From: Diphasiastrum complanatum
Lineage: Eukaryota > Streptophyta > Lycopodiopsida > Lycopodiales > Lycopodiaceae
Length of the DNA: 64,000 nucleotides
NCBI GenBank assembly: GCA_029204225.1
Contig: CM055109.1
Coordinates: forward strand, 33,509,963 to 33,573,962
Direction: 5' to 3'
Shown: one piece after another, positions 11,644 through 20,832 of the stretch
Layout of the letters: each line of letters begins with the position of its first letter
How positions within the stretch are numbered: position 1 is the stretch's first letter
Position numbers and translations under genes: made by a program
Notes under the pieces: generated by a model
What the model was told of the DNA's origin: nothing
Databases searched by the model: none
Seen by the model: the letters and a program-made list of their open reading frames with translations, nothing else

Positions 11644-12662
11644 ATGTATGTATAATGTCTCGCATAGGGCAACATCAAAGCATCCATGTCTTTATTGCAT
11701 GAAGGATTGCTACAATATGAATTTGGGACGATCAACAAACACTGGCTCAACACGAGAAGGTGAAGATGCAAATATGAAAAGTGTTCTGCCAATTCCATTA
11801 AAATATGTTCACATATGCACATTGCATGCTGAGGTTCGTATTATTGAAAAACTAATCTACCTGCATATTCTACTAGCATGGAATCAGAAACCAGAGCCAA
11901 TGGCTAAAGCAACAATTAGGAGGTTGGAAATAGTTTTGTCAAATGCAGGACTACATAAAGGGAATGTCACGATTGAAAACACTCTCCGGGAAAAAAAGGA
12001 AACATTCCTAATAAGCCATCAATTGGAGGTGCTAAAGCAAGAAGAATCCAATCACACATGCAAAGAATCAAGTGTCAGATACGAAATATCACAAGAAATT
12101 GTTCAAGCCACACGAACACTGGAAGGAAGTAATTGAGTGGAAAAGGGACAAGTGTGGACCAATTTAGACAAACTCATAAGTGTTATTAGGAAAGAAAACC
12201 TATCATCAGAAGATATGAGGATTTACAAAATCATTGCACCACATTTGTAAAATATGTACATGATTGTTGGGGAAAACACAACGTTACTCATTACATGGTC
12301 CTAATCTATATCATTATCTAGTAATTTTCTCATTCAGGCTTATATTTTTTTCTACTGATGTAACTAATCAAAACTATTGTTTGCAGGACATCCTTCTTCA
12401 TCATGAAACTTATTTTGCAAAGGAATATGGGAGCTTAAGTATCTGGTCATCACAAGACATGGAAAAATGTCATTGGCAAGCAAGGGGAGCATTTCATAGA
12501 GCAACAAATCATGGAGGACACAATTCAAGAAATAAATATTTAGTTCAACTTTTTCAGTGGTTTTACAGAAGAGCACAATTTAGATATCAAGCTAAAAACT
12601 CGCCAAGTATTACGATATTTCGAAAGGCATTCAAATTCATTACAAAAGAGAGATCCTTGTAA
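11643..12662 (+). pseudogene. Element X transposase-like gene, 3' half, copy 2 (inverted)
   Basis: This is the same sequence as the 3' half of copy 1, on the opposite strand. The frame at 11,648-12,136 carries HPCLYCMKDCYN and the HICTLHAEVRIIEKL block; a GTAATT...TTGCAG intron follows at about 12,322-12,386. The last exon at 12,387-12,662 keeps the terminal block unbroken, unlike copy 1: YGSLSIWSSQDMEKCHWQAR, then TNHGGHNSRNK and LFQWFYRRAQFRY. The stop after LEGSN (12,134) is shared with copy 1. The 5' half of the gene lies at 17,629-19,005 and 25,422 onward, in copy 1 orientation, so this half has been flipped. Confidence 0.65.
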
Positions 12663-12691
12663 TATATCAAAAATCTATTACAAAAAAGTAT

Positions 12692-13865
12692 TTAATTATC
12701 ATCATCATCCTCTTCAAGATTCAGACGGATGGTATTGTCATGAAGGAATAATCTCCTTTCATATGGATCCAAAAATTCTAAATTCTTCCTCTTGCTCATA
12801 TCAATGTAACCCGAATAAAGGGCCAATGCAGATGATCTTCTCGTTGTCTCATTGGGAGTATAACCCAATATCTTAATAGCCAAATCCCTCTTGTACAAAA
12901 AATATTTTATATGTTCCTCTTGTGTACTTATGGCCTCCTAAACAAACTGATAATGATTTGATGGTCATAATGACAGTGGTTGCATATGGATTATAAGAAG
13001 AATGATATATACAAATCTCATTATATTGAAAGTTTTTCAAATAATTAGATAGAGAAACATCTTTTCTCCCGGCTGATACACCTCAAATGCCTCATAGCAT
13101 ACTGTAAACGAGAAAAGAAAATAAATTTAGAATGATACATAACAATGCAAACTCAATAAGAAAACTGAACAATATCAATACCAATAAGAAATAAGAAAGT
13201 TGAACAATATCAATACCAATATAATATCTACTTACCAGATCATAATCATCATAATCAACGACGTTTGTTCTGTTGATGTCATGTCCTCCAATGGCTTCTA
13301 CATTTCCGGAGGGGTTATATCTAGATCTAGGGGGATATCTTTTTTGAAATTCCAAAAATTCCTCCATTGTAGGCAAAGATTTTTCATAGGCTTTAGATTA
13401 TTCAATCATGGCCTCCAAGGCCTCATTGCCAGATTTTCAATCGTCATCTTTATCATAATCTCTCTCACTTTCAAGGTTATCATATGATTAATCAACAATG
13501 TCAGAAAATTCTGATAACTTTTGAGCAAAAATTGAGAGGATTTCATCCTCTCTAGAATTCAATACATCTTCTATATCATTAAATGAAATATAACATTCAT
13601 TATTTAAAAAATATAAAGGAACATCGAGTAGAGCTAATTGATTAATAGGAGATGCAGATAGAAGAGAATCAGAGAGGATTATAGAACGAGGGAGAGTTTT
13701 TTGATAATCTGAAGCCATAGATGCTTCAGCTTCAACCCCTATATCAGTATATGCATCATTTATATCAACTGGAGAAGGTGTAGATGTTTTGATCAATGGA
13801 ACAGTTGAAGATTCAACAGACTCATCATCTAGAATTTCAAAAGATATGTAGAAGACAAAAGCCAT
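12692..13865 (-). pseudogene. Element X accessory gene, copy 2 (longest version)
   Basis: Exon 1 runs from a Met at 13,865 in one frame to a GTAAGT donor at about 13,240. It starts MAFVFYISFEILDDESVESS, has a Ser/Thr/Asp-rich middle and FNDIEDVLNSREDEI, then after in-frame stops the acidic DYDKDDD region and MEEFLEFQKRYPPRSRYNP. The intron ends at about 13,105. Exon 2 includes the clean frame 12,898-12,692: MYKRDLAIKILGYTPNET, SALALYSGYIDMSKRK, LDPYERR and an EEDDDDN tail. Three in-frame stops in exon 1 and a frame change in exon 2 make it non-functional. The last exon ends 29 bp from the convergent transposase-like gene, as in copy 1. No known domain is recognised. Confidence 0.6.
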
Positions 13866-13888
13866 TCCTTTGATTAGAAGGCGACATA

Positions 13889-14326
13889 TTATTTTGTGGA
13901 TATCACAGTATATATTTCTTTTGAAATGGTCATGTAGGTTCTATTGTGTTTATGCTTAGAGGATGGTTGGGAATGTATAAGGTCCTGAAAATGAACGAAA
14001 CAAAAATTATTTATATCCAAAACAGGAGTACTAATAATCAGAGAAAAAATATCTGGATAAGAAATTAAACTATAACGATTATCATTAACTAGCTTATCGA
14101 TATCGAAGGGAGCAAAAAAAATACCAGCAAAATACTCTAATTTGTTAGATAGAATGTCACTGGCATTAAAAAAATCCATAAGTTTGTCCTGAGACCATGG
14201 AGGAACTAGCCATATTGAATCTGATATCAGTTTAACGTGACAGATAAATATTGGTATAGGAATAAAGCAAAGTGCGCACGCTGATCTGATATGGTAAGGC
14301 CAAGAATAAAATTTTCCGAAAAGCAC
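13889..14326 (-). pseudogene. Unknown 146-codon frame upstream of the accessory gene
   Basis: Open frame with protein-like composition (LVPPWSQDKLMDFFNASDIL, LVNDNRYSLISYPDIFSL). It lies 23 bp upstream of the accessory gene's Met at 13,865, in another frame, so it could be an earlier exon of the same gene or a separate remnant. The second copy (52,368-52,804) has a frameshift in the middle and keeps most residues outside it. No domain is recognised. An overlapping frame on the same strand (14,227-14,490) is less convincing. Confidence 0.35.
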
Positions 14327-14879
14327 TCGTCGGAAGTGGCTGATATCGATTCAGTGCGCCTAAATGAATACGAGCATGCACAGCAAGGGATGGCGCACGT
14401 CGATTCGATATCGCGAGAATGAAAAAAAACAAGAAGGCTAGAGAGTTTAGAATAAAAGATCACAGAATCGAAATATGGAAAGTGGTGCACATGTTTATAG
14501 CCAATTCCTGTTGATCACAGCCATACATTTGTCAAATAACAAATTGAGATTTACAGCCTATATTTATCCACCAATCAAAGTGAGACAAATTTGTATCTAT
14601 GCCGGAATACATTAAGTAGTCTATCACTAGATTCAACGAATCATTATTAGCCCTGACCCTAGAATCTGTACCTGTGCTGGAATACATTAAATAGACAATC
14701 ACTAGCCTCGTAGAATAATCAGTAAAAAAATTATAAACAAATGATTAATGCATATTATTGAAAAACATGCACGAGGAGAATTATTACAATCTCTCGTCCT
14801 ATTTAAGCATCGTAAAGACGAAAATTTTCCTTTTGAGATAATGTTCATTCAAAACATTTTCATAGGTCTTTCATTATGA
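14327..14879. other. Divergent spacer between minus and plus gene remnants of Y
   Basis: Non-coding spacer between the minus-strand frames and the plus-strand gag remnant; present again at 52,805-53,357 with about 4-5% differences by eye. I see no obvious TATA or terminal repeat. Confidence 0.45.
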
Positions 14880-16250
14880 ATTCCAGTATGAGTTTTCTGC
14901 ATATGGGATATCGGATCAGCACGCCTGGCAGATGATGTATTTGCTGTATTTGGACTGCCCATGACAAATTTAGTGTCTTCTAGTTCCAAAGAGCTCTTCT
15001 TCTTCTAATGAGGGAAAGAAATCCAAAAAACATAAGAATAAGGGAAGGATAAGAAACACACGGTTGTTCAAAATCATGACATAGTTACCACCAAATTTAG
15101 ACCAGGAAATGTACGCTGCAATCAAGAGGGACATTACATTAATGAATGTCCTAGTGGCTCATGGTATTGCACGATTTGAATATGTACAGTCATTGGACAA
15201 ATGATTGTGGAAGATTAAAGGCTCTGAGAACCACAGGGGCATTTGCAATGCAGACGCATCAACAAAAACCACCACAGCCATAGATGCAACAGCAGCTAGC
15301 ACCTTGTCAGCAAGGACCGCAATGATGCAAGGCCAAAAGCCACAATGACCATTCCAGTGGCAAATACGTTATCGTCAGGATCTACTGGAAGACGGTGTGC
15401 AATTTACGTAGTCAAATGGGGCATCGATATTTCAATTGTGTGATGTGCCACTGCCAGTGCATTGAAAATTTGGAGCGTGGATTACCACCACCTCAAATCA
15501 ATAATCGTTTTAATGATCCAAATTTGATGCCAAATCAACAACCGAATCAAGCAAGGGTGCGTGGTCCAGAACATCAAGCACCAGTACAAGTTGTGATGGT
15601 TGAGGAACCACCAATGTTAGATGTTCAAGTTGTTACCTGTCACAAGGACAAAGGGAAGGCGATGAGGCAATATATGTAGAAAATGTGGGGCCAAGTACAA
15701 AAATCTAATATGGATGTGGGTTAGATGGCCAGGGTTATGTAGGAGGTGCTGAATCAATTGCAATAGTCTCATGGACCTAACTCCTATCAAGAATTGGTCA
15801 ATATTGTAGCTGACCAAATTGCAAATTTTGTGAGCAATTATAAATTTCAGGTAATGGTGAGTTAATTAAAACTTAATTCATATTGCATTGTACTTGTTGG
15901 TAGATTCCATACGTGCTAAGTTGCCTAGAATTAACAACTAAAAGGGCCACCTTTAGCATCACTTAATGCCATTGTGCAATCTACAAAAAAAGACATTGTT
16001 CCAAGATTGGAGATTGGCATTCAGGGTATTGATATTAGGGGCATCTAGATTGATGGCGGAGCAGGCATAAATATCATCTTTGAAGGCATATATAGTAACT
16101 TAAAAAACATACCCTTACATAAGATCCAATTAGTCATTCATATGGCTAATCATATAAGGGATTCTCCAATAAGGAAAATCTTGAAAGTCCTAGTAAATAT
16201 TAACGGGTTACAATTTTTGTTGAATTTTGTTGTTCTAAGATTCCGCACTG
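14880..16250 (+). pseudogene. Ty3/gypsy-type gag-protease remnant (segment Y, copy 1)
   Basis: Fragments in shifting frames are: a basic Ser/Lys-rich stretch (SSSSSNEGKKSKKHKNKG), two damaged CCHC-like zinc knuckles (CNQEGHYINEC at about 15,110 and MGHRYFNCVMCHC in the frame 15,395-15,679), a Pro/Asn-rich linker, then at about 15,955-16,240 an aspartic-protease-like block with IDGGAGINII, MANHIRDSPIRK and NFVVL. This is the order of gag nucleocapsid then protease in plant LTR retrotransposons. No reverse transcriptase follows; the accessory-gene homologue starts instead. It is damaged by stops and frame changes. The repeat copy is at 53,360-54,730. Confidence 0.6.
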
Positions 16251-16256
16251 GGCCAT

Positions 16257-16596
16257 CATCTGAAGTTCTTCAAGAATAATGAGATAAGTGTTGCCCATTC
16301 AAAATTTCATCAACATGGTAATACAATGATTATGACAATTAAGGCACTTTCTCATTTTCTTGGAGGACATAATTTTAATAGGGTGCATAAAATAATTTTT
16401 GCTAAGAAAAATATTGCACTTAAGATTTTAGGATATGCTCCAATAAATTCCATGTTCATCTGATTTTGCATTGTATGCAGCCTACGTTGATCTGAATAAG
16501 CATGAAAACTATGAGCTCTTGAATTCTTATGAGAGAAGGAATTTTTGTCGTGAAGACATGTTTTTGCAAGACGAATTTAACATTGATCAGAGATAG
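16257..16596 (+). pseudogene. Diverged homologue of the X accessory gene (segment Y, copy 1)
   Basis: This reads LKFFKNNEISVAHSKFH, MIMTIKALSHFLGGHNF and IALKILGYAP, then after a one-base frame change near 16,450 SSDFALYAAYVDLNKHE and NSYERRNF, ending at TAG 16,594-16,596. Block by block it matches X exon 2 (LKNFQNNEI, MTIKSLSVCLGGH, AIKILGYTP, ALYSGYIDMSK, DPYERR) at roughly 45% identity by eye, so the two are paralogues of a real protein. It lacks the acidic tail. The 5' part is replaced by the gypsy protease remnant. The same frame change is in the copy at 54,735-55,074, so it predates the duplication. Confidence 0.65.
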
Positions 16597-17628
16597 TGTG
16601 CGATAGAGAGTTGACATTAACAAAGGGCTTTTGTTTAGAGATTTTTAATTTAATTGGGCATAATTTTTGCAATACAATGTATTTATATTGAATGCTTTCT
16701 GTTGGTTTCAATTTACAATGTAGCTATTTTTAGGTACAAGTTGGATTTTAGCATTCAATAGAGGTTGAATCTTGGTTCTCTAATTATATACATTTGTTTT
16801 GTATCTTTGATATTTTTTATACATAGATAAATATTTTCTATTAAGTTTTTTTTATAGGAAAGTTTGATTTTTTGGTTAAATATTTCCTATTAAGTTTTTT
16901 ATATAGGACAAGTCTGATTTTCTATATAGGAAAGTTTGATTTTTTGGTTTCTTGTTTCTTATGTAGAAAAAAGAAGTTCTTGTCTAGGAATCTAGACATT
17001 GCTTTTCCAAGATTGTCAAAGTAGGAAACTGTTCCACTTTTTCTAGATTTCACTAGGAAAGATCTGTTTTTTTCCTATCTAGAAATATGTCATAAGTTTT
17101 CTATATAGGAAAGTGTGATTTTGTGGTTTGTGTTTTTTATATAGGAAAAATATTTCCTGTCTAGGAATCTAAAATGTTGCTTTTCCTAGATTGTCAAACT
17201 AGGAAAGTGTTGCACTTTTCCTAGTTTTCACTTTCCTCGTTGCATTCATATGCAACTGGAAAAGATCTCTTTTTTTTCTATCTAGAAACATGTCATATTT
17301 TTCTTGTGCAAGAGTCTTAATTAGGTAAGTATGTCTTGTGATTGTTACACGCATAATCTGTAGGCTAATGGTATGTCTTTGCTTTTCGATTCGAATTACA
17401 CTAGACATGGAATTAGCATAAAACAAATAGCAAATCTTTGTACAACTTGCATCAAGTAAAGGATTTTTAGCCAGAGAAACCTAATACAAGAATAGACATG
17501 GTCTGTCTGAAGTGTGCTACTATCTTGTCATGCTCTTAATTTCTATATGTTTATAGATTGACGTCTTTTGCAATCTAAGTTATAATAAAATTAGAATCCA
17601 TAAAACCTTGGCAGTACCAGCAATGTTC
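16597..17628. repeat. AT-rich tail of segment Y with degenerate TATAGGAAA repeats
   Basis: Non-coding. Between 16,850 and 17,240 the words TATATAGGAAA, TTTCCTA and GATTTTTTGGTT recur irregularly, ending in a near-perfect hairpin at 17,197-17,226. The frame at 17,199-17,426 minus is carried in all copies of this segment but its protein is unrecognisable. The homologous right-arm segment is 55,075-56,090; a third, partly inverted relative lies at 35,400-35,700. Confidence 0.6.
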
Positions 17629-19005
17629 AAGGTGCCATTGAATTTAAAAACTTCCATGGTTTTCAATTGTAGATTTCTCACCCTCCAAATGTCTCTTTAT
17701 AAACTTGCCATAATTTGTTCTTGAAATTATCCGTGATAGTATTTTATGGTCCTCTTTCAAGACCTGTAGAGAAACAAGTAATGCATGACATGTCAATAAA
17801 AACTGGCAAGGTATGAATCGTTTATATAGATATTCTAAATGAAAATTGAAATGTATACCTGGAATGCCGCCAACCACCATATGTAATTTTCCGATTGAAC
17901 ACTAAACGTTCAATCATCTATATCTGAAATTTTGTTCATCAAAGTGACACTCACACGTTCCAACTTCTAACTCTTGATTATTTCAGATTCATCAAATTTT
18001 ATTACAATAATGATCTTTCCATTTACTTGATGTTCGTCTAGTTTATAGAATCGAATAAGGTATTTTAGAACATTTTCAATATCAAGGAAAATATTATTGC
18101 AATCGTTGTAATTGAGCTCACCATATTCTGATTTGTATAATTCAGTTATATGAAGTGGTTGGCCAACTACTTTGAACATTCTGTCATTATAAAAATTTCT
18201 AGCTAATCTTACCCGATATGGACATGGAAGATTAATTATCTTCACCATCTCTTGGGAGAAAGCTTCTTTAACTATTCTAAAAAAAGTAGAATAAGCATTT
18301 CTGCTAATTCCAGATACATCACATGCACCTTGTATCACATTCGCATCCAAATATAATTGAACCTTAATCAAAATAGTCTCTACAATTTCATTTTCATTTT
18401 TTCAAACCGAGCATTTTTTATCATTTCCTTTGCTGACTTTCTTGGTAAAACATGACTTAAAGATGATCCAATGCATGAACGATCTATTAGATAGTTCTTT
18501 GCCACCAAACATGATCTGCAACAAACATATGAAACTCAAATTACGTTTAATAAATAAATAATTCATGTTATCAAGTGCAAATCAAACAATGACATATACA
18601 AATCAAATAAACAGTTTAGATGACAACATACTTGAATGCTCGGATTCTTTTTTTCTGATTGCCGCTATGTGTAGATAGGTCATCAATATTCTTCATCGGT
18701 ACTCTCTTTCTTTTCATCTTCATCATTGCCTTACTGATAACTTTTAGATCAACGACAAATTTTAAACTCTTGGATTGCAACTTTTCCATGGATTCTAACA
18801 TTTCTTGGTTTGATCCTCGAAGTGTACATAGCATTCTCGAGTGCATTGTTTTCAGTACTAGTGTGTTGCACATAATGAAGCAATTGTTGATTTGTGTTGA
18901 TTAGCAAACTGTAATTGTTGATTCAGACAAGAAATGCTATGCATTCCAATATCACGCAACCTTTGACAATATCCAAGTAATCTGCTATTTCCTTCACATA
19001 CATAT
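17629..19005 (-). pseudogene. Element X transposase-like gene, 5' half, copy 2 (3' part)
   Basis: Direct repeat of 5,350-6,757 with about 1% differences. It has the exon ending GCATTCCAG then GTATAC, the IVIKFDESEI block (17,967-18,371), the lysine-rich exon 18,616-18,873 with donor GTATGT, and the start of the IGMHSISC exon. It shares with copy 1 the frameshift near 18,408 (a run of T on +) and the stop after DESEIIKS. It is interrupted at 19,005 by the copia element and resumes at 25,422. On the other side it breaks at about 17,629, where its missing 3' half has been inverted away. Confidence 0.65.
19001..19005. repeat. Target-site duplication, 5' copy (CATAT)
   Basis: CATAT immediately precedes the 5' LTR and is repeated after the 3' LTR at 25,422-25,426. 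The unoccupied homologous site in X copy 1 (about 6,740-6,760) has the motif only once, before CTGAGAAGATGAG. Confidence 0.97.
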
Positions 19006-19082
19006 TGTGAAAATTGTCAACATTTCCTAGCTAGTTTGAGGCCTAAATTGGCTAAAATTGTAAATAGTTTTGGTTCTGGAGT

Positions 19083-19096
19083 TTCACACGTGTGAA
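19083..19096. promoter_or_regulatory. G-box-type palindrome in the LTR
   Basis: TTCACACGTGTGAA is a perfect palindrome containing CACGTG, the core bound by plant bZIP and bHLH factors. It is repeated in the 3' LTR at 24,844-24,857. A regulatory role is inferred. Confidence 0.45.
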
Positions 19097-19220
19097 CCAG
19101 GCCACAATGTTTTTATTTACTGTATTTTTTCAGTATGATGAAGTGTCAAACTTCATACCCTTCAAAATGAGACCATTTTGATGTATTTTGGTCATATAAG
19201 CCATTTTTAGCTATTTTTCC

Positions 19221-19226
19221 TATATA
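19221..19226 (+). promoter_or_regulatory. Probable TATA box of the copia LTR
   Basis: TATATA within TTTTTCCTATATAGGG, about 135 bp downstream of the CACGTG palindrome and upstream of a purine-rich stretch. It is the best TATA candidate in the LTR; the transcription start is not determined. Confidence 0.5.
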
Positions 19227-19660
19227 GGGAATATCTAGGGTCAAGTACCTTCTAGAGAGAGGAGAGAGAGTCATCTTCCTCATCCATAAATAGTAGGGAA
19301 GTCGTGGAGAACAGGTTGGAGAAACCTTTTGTATGCTTCATTGAGATCAATAGATCATTGTCATTGTTTCTTCCTCCATTGAGAGCATTGTTGTGTGTAT
19401 TGTCTTCAAGCTATTGTGTATGATCTTAGGTGCTTTCCAAAAGTGATAGGCTGATGTATTATGGACTGTATAATGCTATTTTGGGCCGCACTTGATGTTT
19501 ATGGAAGTTTCCATTTGTGATAAATGCTTTTTGATCAAGTTCTTTGCATTCTAGGTAGCATAGAATGTGTTGCCAATTCCTAGCTTATGTAGTTTGGAGT
19601 GCAAGCATTCAAGCCAATGATCTTGGAGTTTAGATCCACTTAGGATCTGTATTTTTCACA

Positions 19661-19680
19661 TGGTATCAGAGCTGGTTGGC
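19661..19680 (+). other. Primer-binding site (initiator-Met tRNA type)
   Basis: TGGTATCAGAGCTGGTTGGC directly abuts the 5' LTR. TGGTATCAGAGC is the usual plant copia primer site, complementary to the 3' end of initiator methionine tRNA. Confidence 0.93.
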
Positions 19681-20832
19681 TTCTATTTACAGTAAGTGAT
19701 CCATTTTTGGTGATATTTGGATGTTTGATCAAGTTCTAGCATGATTTTGCATTGCTTTGTTGATCAAATCTTACTAACCTTTGTTTTGTGAGTTGAACTT
19801 GTGGATCAAAAGCATATTTCAGGTCTATTGAAGATCAGAGGCTGAAAAGAAACTATTTTGGATCAGATCATAACACCTAATCATTTGTGATTGTGAGGCT
19901 TGTGCATATTCAATACTAACAATGTTCTTTTCAATCCTATTGTTGACAATCTCCATTCTTGGATGAACACTCTCCTTAAGTGGATGAAACTTCTCCTTAA
20001 GTGGATGACAAATGCTCTTTTGAGTGAGTTGTAATTCTCCTAAAGGCTGAGCAAAGCTCCCATTTGGATGAAAGATCCCCTTTTTTGGGTGAACATATTG
20101 TAAGCTCCATTGTGAAGAGCATATTGTAAAGATTGTCATCAATTTTGGCATAAATTTTGGTGTACTTTGTTGAGCATGTAAGTAACTCTCCTTATGTAAT
20201 TTGATTGGAGCATTTGCTGGAAGGTGTTAACCATTATGCAAGTGTGTTTTCAGGTTCTTAACAGGTTGAGGAACATTCTCATGTGAAGTGATCTTAGATC
20301 TACATCTAAACACCAAGATTTGACAAGATAGTGAAGCTAGTCTTGTGATTCACTAAGTGTGCTCATTCATTCACCTCTAAATCTTGTATTTATCACTTGC
20401 TGGAGTTTATAAACTTTTAGAAGTGTGGTTTACATGTGGTTTTACAGGTTGAATCAATATCTTAGTGTGTTGATCATATGTTGATCAAGTTTGTTCATTA
20501 CTAGGTAATCTTGGCATCCTAGTTTTGGGTATTTTCTAAGAATGCAAGTAACTCTTCACACCATAACTTGATTTGGTCACTTGCTGGAAAGTTTGAGAGC
20601 TTAAGCAAGAGTGTGTTCAGGTTGGTTTGATTTTGTAATCCATTCTTAGTGTGTGCAAAGTGTTGCATGTGTTTCAATCTTCCTTTCTATGCTTGGAAAC
20701 CATCTAGGTTCAAGATAGAAGTGTTTTAGGGTCCTAAATCTTCATAGATCTCTTTATCTATCATTTGTTGAGAGAAAAGTGAGTGCTAAGTGCTTTAGGA
20801 CAAAACCTAAAAGTTGAAGAAACATTAGAATC
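19681..20832 (+). other. Untranslated leader of the copia element
   Basis: About 1.15 kb between primer site and gag start. It contains short repeats (CTCCTTAAGTGGATGA twice near 19,975-20,010) but no plausible gene; the minus-strand frame at 19,825-20,151 is an accident of composition. A packaging signal would be expected here but cannot be located by eye. Confidence 0.7.

Larger units (their letters stand above)
19006..19660 (+). repeat. 5' LTR of the copia element
   Basis: 655 bp, from TGTGAAAATTGTC to GTATTTTTCACA. It contains a perfect 14-bp palindrome with a CACGTG core at 19,083-19,096 and a TATATA word at 19,221-19,226, followed by a GA-rich tract. It drives transcription of the element. 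Confidence 0.97.

Noticed and set aside
14232-14432. Overlapping 66-codon frame near the upstream accessory frame
   Set aside because: Same sequence in another frame, less conserved in the right arm than the 13,889-14,326 frame.
19825-20151. 108-codon minus frame in the copia leader
   Set aside because: Antisense to the leader, made of short repeats, no domain; no reason to think it is translated.
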